From Pseudomonadota bacterium (GTDB lineage Bacteria; Myxococcota_A; UBA796; GCA-2862545), in NCBI GenBank assembly GCA_947490265.1, contig CANLGQ010000007.1:1-37321 (forward strand): a stretch of 37,321 bases of DNA, given 5' to 3'. The translations under genes and the position numbers were made by a program. Below are positions 15,839 to 23,431 of this stretch, piece by piece. The notes beneath the pieces were generated by a model, which searched no databases, was not told where the DNA came from, and saw only the letters and a list, made by a program, of their open reading frames with translations. Position 1 is the first letter of the stretch, and each line of letters starts with the position of its first letter.

Positions 15839-16454
15839 CCCGGGAGACCGCCGGATGAAGCGCGCGAGTGAAGCGCGCGAGGCGCGCCGCGCACACATCT
15901 TGCGAGAAGCGACCTCGGTGTTTGCGGCGCGGGGCTACCACGGGACGAGCGTCACCGACCTGGTGGCTGCCGCCGGCGTGGCCCGTGGCACGTTCTACCT
16001 GTACTTCGAATCGAAGGACCAGATTTTCCTCGCGCTGCTCGACGGACTGTTGCTCCACCTCCGGGCGAGCGTCCGGGGTGTGGAGCGCGCTCCGGGCGCG
16101 GCGCCGGTGCTCGAGCAGCTCGAGTCGATTGCGGTGCGCATTCTCCAAACCTTGGTCGATAACCGGCCGTTGACCCGCATCATCTTTCGGGAGGCCGTTG
16201 CCCTCGACGCTGCCGTGGACCGACGCCTCGCGGGGTTCTATGGAGAACTCAGCGAGTGGGTCGCCAACGCGATCGGGGTGGGACAGGGACTCGGCATCCT
16301 CCGGCCGTCCGACCCGGCGCTTGCTGCGGCGTGTGTGCTGGGCTGCTTCCGGGGAGTCGTGCAGAGCCAGGTGGTCGAGGCCGACGGCCCGGTCGATGTG
16401 GAAGGCACGGCCCGCGCGGTTCTCGATCTGATGCTTCGGGGACTCGGCCGCTGA
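15831..16454 (+). CDS. TetR/AcrR-family transcriptional regulator
   Basis: The 207-residue product has the canonical TetR N-terminal DNA-binding domain: HILREATSVFAARGYHGTSV, then VAAAGVARGTFYLYFESKD as the recognition helix region and start of the ligand domain (about 20-65). The C-terminal part is variable, as expected. The ATG overlaps the PlsC gene by 8 bp, so it is co-transcribed as the last gene of the operon. It probably binds the palindrome at 6722-6737 and represses its own operon until a lipid or acyl-CoA ligand binds; this is inference from position. It might also bind the related palindrome at 17355-17372 in front of the hydroxylase gene, which converges on it. Confidence 0.92.
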   Translation: MDDPGDRRMKRASEAREARRAHILREATSVFAARGYHGTSVTDLVAAAGVARGTFYLYFESKDQIFLALLDGLLLHLRASVRGVERAPGAAPVLEQLESIAVRILQTLVDNRPLTRIIFREAVALDAAVDRRLAGFYGELSEWVANAIGVGQGLGILRPSDPALAAACVLGCFRGVVQSQVVEADGPVDVEGTARAVLDLMLRGLGR

Positions 16455-16460
16455 TCAGCG
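16449..16460. other. 12-bp palindrome holding both convergent stop codons
   Basis: CGCTGATCAGCG spans the junction of the TetR gene and the hydroxylase gene. The TGA stops of both genes sit back to back in its centre (TGATCA). It is too short, and lacks a T-run, to be called an intrinsic terminator with confidence, but nothing else separates the two transcripts. It may simply be a consequence of the abutting stop codons. Confidence 0.35.
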
Positions 16461-17318
16461 TCCGGCAGGGTGGCGGCGAAACGGGGCGAGCACCTGGCCG
16501 GTCCACCTGCGCGGATAGGGAGTCTCGAGGCCGACCGACCGGGGAACCCGCCGGTCCTTGGGGAGGTACCAGGTGCCGAACACCCGGTCCCACACCGCGA
16601 GGTTGTTGCCGAAATTCGTCTGCGACTCCAAGAGGTCGGTAGAGTGGTGCCACCGATGGAGGTCGCAGGTCGCCAACCATCGGTTGAGCCAACCAAGCTT
16701 GAAGTCGGCGTTACAATGTTGTAACAGTCCATTCGTCCCGGTAAAGGCACCGTGCAGTGCGATGACCTCGGGGCCGGCCCCGAGGAGCACCAGCGGGAGG
16801 GCCTGCAGGCCATGGGTCAGCGCGACATACATCGGGTGGGTCCGAGCGGAGCTGAACGCGTGCAGCCGCTCTGAGCTGTGGTGCATGGCATGGAGGCGCC
16901 AGAGCGGTTCCCAGGCATGGCTCAAGCGGTGGAGGCCGTAGGCGAGGAGGTCGCACAGCAACACCGCGAGGGCGAGCTGAACCAACCAGGGCAGCTCGCG
17001 CGGCCACGGGCCGGAAGTGGGAAGGACGGTGAGCACCGCGACGACGACTCCGCGGGCCACGACTTCGGCGAGGACGCTGCCGAGCGTGGTGGAGAGGCTG
17101 GCGTGCAGCAGGTCGGTTCCCAGATCGGGCCACCAGCTCCTCCACGCGGAGACAAGGGGTATCAGCCGCTGAATTGCGAGGACGAACAGGCCCATGGTCC
17201 ACACGCTCGCGACGGCCATCACCGGCGGGGAGTAGCCGAGCGCCATTCCGCCGCCCGCGAGCGCCACCCCGCCAGCCAAAAGAGCGGGATAACCGTAGCT
17301 TGCAAGCCAGCTTCGCAT
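16455..17318 (-). CDS. Membrane fatty acid hydroxylase/sterol desaturase family protein
   Basis: The 287-residue product has several membrane segments (about 8-28, 33-53, 72-100, 110-128 and 168-190). All three di-iron histidine clusters are present: H130-R-L-S-H134, H143-A-M-H-H147 and H221-R-W-H-H225, plus His201. This is the sterol desaturase/fatty acid hydroxylase superfamily, which uses oxygen and a di-iron centre to hydroxylate or desaturate lipids. An AAGGGG ribosome binding site precedes the ATG at 17318; an upstream frame extension to 17486 crosses the palindrome and lacks coding character. The gene is convergent with the lipid operon. Acting on the operon's product is plausible, though alkylglycerol monooxygenase-like or carotenoid roles also occur in this superfamily. 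Confidence 0.9.
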   Translation of the reverse strand: MRSWLASYGYPALLAGGVALAGGGMALGYSPPVMAVASVWTMGLFVLAIQRLIPLVSAWRSWWPDLGTDLLHASLSTTLGSVLAEVVARGVVVAVLTVLPTSGPWPRELPWLVQLALAVLLCDLLAYGLHRLSHAWEPLWRLHAMHHSSERLHAFSSARTHPMYVALTHGLQALPLVLLGAGPEVIALHGAFTGTNGLLQHCNADFKLGWLNRWLATCDLHRWHHSTDLLESQTNFGNNLAVWDRVFGTWYLPKDRRVPRSVGLETPYPRRWTGQVLAPFRRHPAGR

Positions 17319-17354
17319 CGGCGGCCCCTTGTCTATTTGAACTAAGCACATCAT

Positions 17355-17372
17355 ACCGACCCGTGGGTCGGT
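17355..17372. promoter_or_regulatory. 18-bp palindrome, candidate operator of the hydroxylase gene
   Basis: ACCGACCC-GT-GGGTCGGT has perfect 8-bp arms and lies 37 bp upstream of the hydroxylase start codon. On the minus strand it is followed directly by TATGAT, a good -10-like hexamer sharing the palindrome's outer bases, so a bound repressor would block transcription. The -35 is weak. On the plus strand the arms are followed by TTTT, so it could also be read as a terminator, but no plus-strand gene ends nearby. Its ACCGAC arm recalls the ACTGAC arm at 6722-6737, but the arm spacing differs. Confidence 0.5.
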
Positions 17373-17555
17373 TTTGCTAATAAAGTGATCCGAGAGGCCG
17401 CGGGCGGCGAATTCGTGAAGGTCGTTGACCGTTCGACACGCGACTCGCACGGGATGCCGGTTTCGGCGTGTCGGGCGCGAGATCACGTCGTGGGTGGTGC
17501 CCCTCGCAGTCCGTCCGCGCTCCGGCCCGGGCCGGACCGCGCTAGACTACGGACC

Positions 17556-18335
17556 ATGTCGCGTCGGCGTCGCTTCATCGTGGTGTTGCTGGGGATCGCG
17601 TTCGGCCTCGCGCTCCTGGGCTTGTGGGGCGTGAGCCGGGCACCGGAGTCGCCCCCCTCGCGCGGCGCTCGGTCGCCGCACGCCGGGCGTTTGCTGTCCT
17701 CTCGCGGACCCCTGCGCGGGACCCCCTCCCTCGCGGCTCCGGTCGCTGGCCCGCTCGAGCCCGAGGTCGCTCCCGAGGCAGAGGAGCCACCGGCGGAGGC
17801 CATCGTTCGCGTGCAACTCGTCCATCCCGACGGCTCCCCCGAGCCCGATGCGCGCGTGCGTCCGGACTGTGAGGGGGCGCGCCTCGTGTCGCGGAGCGCC
17901 GCTGAGCTGGTGATTTCGGTACCCCCTGGCCGTTGCACGATCGAGGGGATCCGGTCGGATGGATTGCTCGTCGCGCGACCCGAGCCCGTCGAATTCACCG
18001 TGCAGGCGGGGGACGAGCTGGAAGTCGAGCTGGTGTTTCCCGCCGAGCGGACGGGCGGGATCGGGGTCGGGATCCAGGAGGTGGAGGACGGCGTGCTCGT
18101 GACCTACGTGCACCCCGGGTCCCCCGCGGAGCAGGCCGGACTCGTGGCCGGCGACGTCATCGTGGAGGTGGACGGCTTGTCCACCGCGGCCCTCGAGATC
18201 GAGGACTTCGTCGCGGTGATGACCGGGCCCGAAGACACCCCGATCGCCTTCGTCCTGGGGGGCGAGTCCGATACCGGCTACGTCGAGGAGGTGTTGGAGT
18301 TGGTCCGCGCCTACCTGCCCGACCCGCGGAGCTAG
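17556..18335 (+). CDS. Membrane-anchored PDZ-domain protein
   Basis: The 259-residue product begins with five basic residues and one transmembrane helix (about 7-26), giving an N-in, C-out topology. A Pro/Ala/Glu-rich low-complexity linker follows (28-95), then a beta-rich domain (about 95-160) containing a stretch of the type HPDGSPEPDARV that resembles carboxypeptidase-regulatory or Ig-like folds. A PDZ domain closes the protein (about 165-245): GIGVGIQEV, HPGSPAEQAGLVAGDVIVEVDG. Residue order fits PDZ domains of HtrA and GspC type proteins, but no protease domain is present. The ATG at 17556 directly precedes the basic stretch; an earlier in-frame extension to 17385 is poorly coding. Its stop overlaps the convergent PLD gene stop in CTAG. 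Role unknown, possibly envelope scaffolding. Confidence 0.8.
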   Translation: MSRRRRFIVVLLGIAFGLALLGLWGVSRAPESPPSRGARSPHAGRLLSSRGPLRGTPSLAAPVAGPLEPEVAPEAEEPPAEAIVRVQLVHPDGSPEPDARVRPDCEGARLVSRSAAELVISVPPGRCTIEGIRSDGLLVARPEPVEFTVQAGDELEVELVFPAERTGGIGVGIQEVEDGVLVTYVHPGSPAEQAGLVAGDVIVEVDGLSTAALEIEDFVAVMTGPEDTPIAFVLGGESDTGYVEEVLELVRAYLPDPRS

Positions 18336-20068
18336 GGATTCGCGACGTCGGGTGATGCGAAGATCATCGGCTGGTAATCTGGATTCACGAGGCCGATCCC
18401 CGCGGACGCCGGGCACGCCCGCCAGCTCACCGGCACCCGCCCGTCCTCGGTCCCGGAGAGCCGCTCCATCGAGCGAACACCGCCGGCCGGGTCGGGGCCG
18501 CCCGCGAACGGCGGGCCGCCGTTGCCGGCGTGGTCGATCTCGTTCGCGTCGGGATCCTGAAGGATCAGCTCAAACGCCGTGTCTTTGATGTAGAGCCGCG
18601 ACTGGCGGTTGTCGTTGAACGGGTTGAGAACGAGGTCGCCCGAGGCGTAGGCGGTGGTCTGATCCTGCGGTTGGCCGTCGACGTAGGGCTCGAGCGTGTG
18701 GTCGACGATCGTGAAATACCCATGCGGGGGAATGAACGAGCCCGGCGGGAACCCCACCACCACGTCGTCGGAGTTCACGATTTGCCAGAGATCCAGGTCG
18801 ATGCGGCGGTCTGTTCGATTCTCGAGCTCGATGAACTCGTCGAAGCCGTCGAGGTCGACGTCGGTCACGCCGTACCACATGACCTCGTTGATCACGACAT
18901 CGCCGGCCTGGAGCCCGGTCTCGTCGCCGATCCGGTCCCCGCCGAGCTGGCGCGCCTCCGACCACAGGTTGTCGAAGTACGCGTCGTAGAGCAGGGCGCC
19001 TCGCGGTCCCTTGAAGACGATCATGAACTCGTCGTTGCTCTGGGTGGCCGAAGCGGACCAGTTGAACGAGCCGGTGATGATCACGGGGTCGGCCCCTTGC
19101 GCGTCGATCACCATCGTCTTGGCGTGAAGCCGTCCCCCGCCCGCCTGGTAGTCGCCGGGCAGGGTGCTCGCGTCGTTCGGGTCCATTCGAACGGGGATCC
19201 CCGCTCCGAGCAGGCGGTAGACCTCGTGGTACTGGCCGTTGCTGTGGAGCTGGGACTGGTCGATCACCCCCGCGACGGTGTGCCGCCCGCCGAACGGTCC
19301 GCCGTCGTCCGCGAGGTCGGCCGCGGCGTTCAGTTCGTCGAATTCGGCCTGCTTCTCGATGAGCGCAGACCCGAGCTGATCCTTCGTGAACGCGAAGATG
19401 GTGAATCGGATCGACTCCTGGGCCGCTTCCACGAGCTCGAGGATCCGTCCCATCGCGTCTTCGTTCGGAGAGAACCAGACCTCGATCTCGGTGTCGTCGA
19501 CCTGGTACACGCGGCCGTTGTCGAGCTCGACCTTGTTCGCCCCGAACACGCCGTCGAACATCTGTTGGTGCTCGGCTCGAAAGTCCGCGGCGATCGGCGG
19601 GGAGTCGATGACGAAGGAGTTGTTCGCGTTTTGCTGCAGGTCCGAGTCCGACCAGTTCGCTGTGCCGCCGAACACCAGCCGGTCGTCGAGGATCATGAAC
19701 TTGTCGTGCATGATGTGCTGGCCGTTGCCCGCGACGAGCGGGATGTGCTCGTCTCGGAAGGCCGCGTAGCCGGTGTTGGAGAGGTGGCCCGCGTCGCCTA
19801 CCATGCGGATCGCGACGCCCTCGTCGTCGGCGGCCACGAGGGCATCGATCAGCGGTTCGTGGGAGAAGCCCATGACGGCCATGTCGATGGTCGCCCCGGC
19901 CTGACCGATCAAGTCGGTCATCACGTCGACCGCGTCGGGCGACCACACGTTCTCGAGCCGAGAACCGGGGTCGTTGAAGAAGAAGTCGACCCGGCTGCCT
20001 TGGGTCGACGCGAGGTCGGCGGCGCTCGGGGGACCGCACGCGGCGAGCAGCAGCAGCAAGGGCCTCAC
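18332..20068 (-). CDS. Lipoprotein with two intact phospholipase D-like domains and a lamin-tail domain
   Basis: The 578-residue product has a lipoprotein signal with lipobox LAAC (Cys11). Two PLD repeats follow, each with a complete HxKxxxxD catalytic motif: His121-Lys123-Asp128 followed by GGTANWS, and His315-Lys317-Asp322 followed by TGSFNWS. The spacing of two HKD motifs in one chain matches PLD-superfamily nucleases and phospholipases. From about residue 388 the segment VVINEVMWYG...DEFIELENRTDRRIDL marks a lamin-tail (LTD) domain, common in secreted nucleases. The GTG start overlaps the upstream stop (GTGA). It is the last gene of the six-gene envelope operon. DNA or phospholipid could be the substrate; the LTD favours nucleic acid. 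Anchoring to the outer membrane is inferred. Confidence 0.88.
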   Translation of the reverse strand: MRPLLLLLAACGPPSAADLASTQGSRVDFFFNDPGSRLENVWSPDAVDVMTDLIGQAGATIDMAVMGFSHEPLIDALVAADDEGVAIRMVGDAGHLSNTGYAAFRDEHIPLVAGNGQHIMHDKFMILDDRLVFGGTANWSDSDLQQNANNSFVIDSPPIAADFRAEHQQMFDGVFGANKVELDNGRVYQVDDTEIEVWFSPNEDAMGRILELVEAAQESIRFTIFAFTKDQLGSALIEKQAEFDELNAAADLADDGGPFGGRHTVAGVIDQSQLHSNGQYHEVYRLLGAGIPVRMDPNDASTLPGDYQAGGGRLHAKTMVIDAQGADPVIITGSFNWSASATQSNDEFMIVFKGPRGALLYDAYFDNLWSEARQLGGDRIGDETGLQAGDVVINEVMWYGVTDVDLDGFDEFIELENRTDRRIDLDLWQIVNSDDVVVGFPPGSFIPPHGYFTIVDHTLEPYVDGQPQDQTTAYASGDLVLNPFNDNRQSRLYIKDTAFELILQDPDANEIDHAGNGGPPFAGGPDPAGGVRSMERLSGTEDGRVPVSWRACPASAGIGLVNPDYQPMIFASPDVANP

Positions 20069-21189
20069 AGGGCCTCCGCGAGATCGAGCTGCTGCTCGAA
20101 GAGCGAGAGGAGTGCCTGCTGACCGTCGCCATCGGGTTCGTCAGTGTCGAACAGGACGAACAGCGCCCCGTCGATGAGCTGATCGGTCTCGACCTCCGAG
20201 CCGAGCCAGGTGCGGGAGCTCGATACGAGGTCGTGGGTCAACACCATCGCCATCGACGTGTTCCGCTGGCCGAGCCGGGTTTGTTCGAAGTCGACGAGCA
20301 CGACGGTGGGCAGGCGGTCGGTCGCGAGGACCTGGAACTTCTCGACGTCGGGGGTGGCGCCCTCCAGCTCGCGCGCCTGACTCGATGAGGCGACGCCGAA
20401 CCGCGGACCGACGATCACCGTCATCGGAAAGCCGTTGGCCGCCTTGGCCTGAAGCGCGCGGGCGAGGCCGTCGTTCGAGAGGTCGTCGGTCAGGATCCGC
20501 ACGCTCGCTCGCGCGCCGTAGACCGCGTCGATCACCCGCTTGACGAGGCGGTCCTGGGGACCAAACCACACCCCGAGGGTGGTGTCGTCGGTGGTGCCGT
20601 AGGCCCAGCGGGGCTCGACGATCGACTTCGCGGGGTTCGAGAACGCGGTGAGTGCGGTGGCGTCGGTTCCGCCAAACACCTGGTTGAATTCCAACAAGAG
20701 GTCTTCTACAAGCGTCTCGCCGCGTGCCTCGAACACCACCCGCGGGCCGGTGTCCGCGAGGGCCGCGGTGGTCGCGACGACCACCGTCTGCTGGTCGGCG
20801 ATGGCGAAGGCGTGGCTCATCACCACCTGATCGCTCGTCCAGGCGACATCGAGGTTGATCGCGAAGTCGAAGTAGGTGAGCGACCCGTCGGCCAGCCGGA
20901 CCGGAACCAGCGCTTCGGTGAGCGCCGCGATCCCCGGGTCGCCCGCGCGGTCGACATCCGTGACCACCTCGAGATCCACCCCACGATCCCAGGCGGCCAG
21001 CAGCGCGTCGGTGACCTCGAGGTTCTCGCCGCCGGGAAGGGCGACGGCCAGCTCGGTGGTCGCCGCGTCGATCGCCGCGATGAAGTGAGCGTCGGCGGCG
21101 GCCGGATCCGATTCGACGAAGGTCTGCAGGTCGCCGAACAAGGAGCCAGTGTCGGGGCGGGCGCAGGCGAGCAGGGCAAACGCGATCAC
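20065..21189 (-). CDS. Lipoprotein with degenerate phospholipase D-like fold
   Basis: The 374-residue product starts with a lipoprotein signal (FALLAC, Cys9). Its layout parallels the neighbouring PLD protein: an opening helix-strand unit (DAHFIAAIDAATTELAVAL), a strand-rich middle and a second unit from about 240 (WFGPQDRLVKRVIDAVYGARASVRIL) with the spacing of a second PLD repeat. The catalytic HKD motifs are missing. Where the first should fall the sequence reads SHAFAIAD, so the His is kept and the Lys is Phe128. The second is LPTVVLVD with neither His nor Lys. It therefore probably binds or shapes substrate without cleaving it. The GTG start at 21189 overlaps the upstream stop by 4 bp. 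Distant relationship to PLD is inferred from pattern, not from a search. Confidence 0.72.
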   Translation of the reverse strand: MIAFALLACARPDTGSLFGDLQTFVESDPAAADAHFIAAIDAATTELAVALPGGENLEVTDALLAAWDRGVDLEVVTDVDRAGDPGIAALTEALVPVRLADGSLTYFDFAINLDVAWTSDQVVMSHAFAIADQQTVVVATTAALADTGPRVVFEARGETLVEDLLLEFNQVFGGTDATALTAFSNPAKSIVEPRWAYGTTDDTTLGVWFGPQDRLVKRVIDAVYGARASVRILTDDLSNDGLARALQAKAANGFPMTVIVGPRFGVASSSQARELEGATPDVEKFQVLATDRLPTVVLVDFEQTRLGQRNTSMAMVLTHDLVSSSRTWLGSEVETDQLIDGALFVLFDTDEPDGDGQQALLSLFEQQLDLAEAL

Positions 21190-21881
21190 TCGAGGCTCCC
21201 ACTGGCGGTTGCGCCGGAGTAATCTGGTGAATTTGGGCGGCCAGGCGAGGCCAGGGTGCGGAGCCGGCAGGTGTCGGCGATCCGGTCGTTGTTGGGAACG
21301 TCGACGTCGGCGTCGGTGTAAAAGTGCCAAGCGTTGGGGCTCGTGCCCTCCCCGCCGAACATGAGCTCGACCCGTTCCATGCTGCGCGACTCGACGAGGT
21401 CGAAGCCGCCGGCGAACGGCGGGGCGTCGGTGCTCCCGGCCGGCTCAATCAGGCGATCGTCGGCATCGCGCAGGGTGACCTCGAAGGGGTCGCCGGCGGT
21501 GAACCTGAGGGCCGGCGCGACCCCGTCGGGTTCCGGGAAGCATCCGCTGGATTTGGTAGCGTAGAACCAGTGTTCTCCCACCGCGATCTCCCGGCCGTTG
21601 GCGGGGAGGACCGCTGTGGTGGTCACCGCCCCTTCGATGACCAGTTGCCAGCCCGCCACGTCGAGCGGGCGGTTGCCCTCGTTCCGGATCTCGACGAAGA
21701 CATCCGTCGGATCCCAGGCTCCCGTGTCGGTCACGGAGCCGGACCAGCCGACCTCGCTGATCTTCACGCTGCCCCGTTCACCGGAGTTGGGTCCTTCCTG
21801 GTCGCTGTCGCGGAAGGTCACCCCTTGAACGGGCGCCTCCGGTGGACCACATGCGGCCGCGAGGAAGAGCAGGGCGCGCAT
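21186..21881 (-). CDS. Lamin-tail-domain lipoprotein
   Basis: The 231-residue product has a hydrophobic leader ending LAAAC (Cys11), a slightly non-consensus lipobox. Residues about 40-190 look like a lamin-tail (LTD) domain: VKISEVGWSG, then DVFVEIRNEGNRPLDVAGWQL, the usual core of this immunoglobulin-like fold. LTDs in bacteria occur in secreted nucleases and surface proteins and are thought to mediate binding. The C-terminal part (SMERVELMFGGEGTSPNAWHFY) parallels the end of the PLD-LTD protein two genes downstream (RSMERLSGTEDG), so the two LTDs are related. The ATG shares one base with the upstream stop (TGATG), and the gene overlaps the degenerate PLD gene by 4 bp. A binding rather than catalytic role is inferred. 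Confidence 0.8.
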   Translation of the reverse strand: MRALLFLAAACGPPEAPVQGVTFRDSDQEGPNSGERGSVKISEVGWSGSVTDTGAWDPTDVFVEIRNEGNRPLDVAGWQLVIEGAVTTTAVLPANGREIAVGEHWFYATKSSGCFPEPDGVAPALRFTAGDPFEVTLRDADDRLIEPAGSTDAPPFAGGFDLVESRSMERVELMFGGEGTSPNAWHFYTDADVDVPNNDRIADTCRLRTLASPGRPNSPDYSGATASGSLE

Positions 21882-23431
21882 CAGAACCGCACCCGCGCCC
21901 CGCCCGAGGCGGCCATCGCGTTCCTCGGATCGGACGATCCGAGCTGGTCGCCGGCGACGCGGTCGATCTCGATCTCGTAGAACGCGCCGGGCAGCAGGAT
22001 GCCCCCGGTGGCGAGCAGGTCGAGCGACGGAGTGACCTCGGCCGAGATCGTGGCGTCGAGCTCCTGTCCGAGCGTCTTGCCGAGGCGGAACTCCGCGGCG
22101 AACTCGGAGCGGGAGTAGCCGTACGGCGGCTGGATCGTGTCGAGCGCCGATTCCGCGAGGTAGGTGACGCCGGTGTCCTGGGCGAGCCACCAGCCGATCC
22201 CGAAGCCGAGCGGGCCGGACAGCTCGACGTCGACCCCGGCGTGGAGCAGGCGGGTGCCCGACTTGCGATCGGGCTCGTGTGGCGTGTCGGCGATGCCCTC
22301 GGTGCCGACGTACGCGCTCGGGTGCCAGCCGAGGTACCGGTTCATCAGGAGGCCGCCGGCCTGGCGGCCCTTCATCGACACGTAGCCGTGGCTGTAGAGC
22401 AGGCCGTTCTCGGCATAGGCGGCACCGAGGCAGTCGAAGTAGGTCAGCTCGCCGTCGAAGCCGGAGGTATCGCCTGTGTCGTCCTCTTTCTGGCCCCGCA
22501 GGTTGACTCCCGCTCCCCAGGCGAAGCCGTAGGCGTCCGCGTCCTGCGCGGTGAGTTCCTTGCGGTCTGCGCCGGTCGAGAAGTCGAAGTGGGCGAAGGG
22601 TTTGACGATCCCGAACTCCCCTTGGGCGCGGATCCCGGCGTTGGCGACCCAGTCCTTGTCGGCGAAGTTGCCGAGCTCGCCGTCATAGCTGATGTCGGCG
22701 CCGGTCCCCTTCGCCCCGATCTTCGTGAAGAAAGCGTAGGCCGTGCCGTCGATGGGCAGGCTTGTTTCGTCCATCGCGACCACACCGCCGGTTCGCAACG
22801 TCGCCCGCGCGCCCCGCAGGTTGTAGATCGGATCGGAGGACTGCCCGACATAGGACAGGAAATCGGGTCCGGCGTCGTCGCCAGAGACCGCGACGAGGTT
22901 GGCCGGGATCAAGGTGATGTGGCCAAAGCCGGCGATCGGAAGGTCGCCGCGGACGTAGTCGAGCACGTCGGCGAGGGCATAGTCGGGGGCTCCGGCCAGG
23001 CCGCCGATCTCGAAGTACTGGCGGCCGACGGTGAGGCTCGGCCCCTCAGCGGTCGTGGAGGCCCGAACGGTGAGGTTGTTGAAGTACAGCCACCCGCCAT
23101 AGGGCGTCACCGCGCCGATCTGGTCGCCTCCCCACAATCCGCGGAACGAGGCGGACACCGCGACCGACGTGTGGTCGTCGATCTGGTGCGCCACGTCGAG
23201 CGCAGCGCCGGTGAACGCGAGCTGGCCTCGGTCGTCGCTGTCGAGGATGGCCTGATCGCTCGACTCGTCGAGCTCGCGGAAGTCGAGGTTGCCGTACTCG
23301 TGCCATTGCGTCTCGATCACGCCGCCGACGGTCGTGGCCGCGCCCTCCTTCGGGGGCTCCGCGGTGCGGTATTCGAGGTCGGCGTCGACGCTTTGGGCAA
23401 AGACGGATGCGCTGAACAGTGAAACGATCAC
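21881..23431 (-). CDS. Outer-membrane beta-barrel protein (porin-like)
   Basis: The 516-residue product has a signal peptide cleaved near VFAQ (about residue 12). The mature chain is a long series of amphipathic strands with aromatic girdle residues and short turns (for example HTSVAVSASFRGLWGGDQ and SEFAAEFRLGKTLGQ). It ends RVRF; a C-terminal Phe is the recognition signal for the BAM machinery. Composition is acidic and Gly-rich, and Cys is rare, as expected for a barrel of about 16-18 strands. I cannot assign a porin family. The GTG start overlaps the upstream stop (GTGA), so it is tightly coupled with five lipoprotein genes and probably serves as their channel or membrane partner. Transport of DNA fragments or nucleotides is a hypothesis only. 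Confidence 0.8.
   Translation of the reverse strand: MIVSLFSASVFAQSVDADLEYRTAEPPKEGAATTVGGVIETQWHEYGNLDFRELDESSDQAILDSDDRGQLAFTGAALDVAHQIDDHTSVAVSASFRGLWGGDQIGAVTPYGGWLYFNNLTVRASTTAEGPSLTVGRQYFEIGGLAGAPDYALADVLDYVRGDLPIAGFGHITLIPANLVAVSGDDAGPDFLSYVGQSSDPIYNLRGARATLRTGGVVAMDETSLPIDGTAYAFFTKIGAKGTGADISYDGELGNFADKDWVANAGIRAQGEFGIVKPFAHFDFSTGADRKELTAQDADAYGFAWGAGVNLRGQKEDDTGDTSGFDGELTYFDCLGAAYAENGLLYSHGYVSMKGRQAGGLLMNRYLGWHPSAYVGTEGIADTPHEPDRKSGTRLLHAGVDVELSGPLGFGIGWWLAQDTGVTYLAESALDTIQPPYGYSRSEFAAEFRLGKTLGQELDATISAEVTPSLDLLATGGILLPGAFYEIEIDRVAGDQLGSSDPRNAMAASGGARVRF

Noticed and set aside
17355-17378. Intrinsic terminator
   Set aside because: The dyad is followed by TTTT on the plus strand, but no plus-strand gene ends there and its position fits a promoter-proximal operator for the minus-strand gene.
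18530-20122. Long plus-strand open frame opposite the PLD lipoprotein
   Set aside because: Antisense to a gene with two complete HKD motifs and a lipoprotein signal; no domain of its own.
21842-23422. Long plus-strand open frame opposite the beta-barrel gene
   Set aside because: Antisense shadow; the minus-strand product has a signal peptide, barrel strands and coupled starts.
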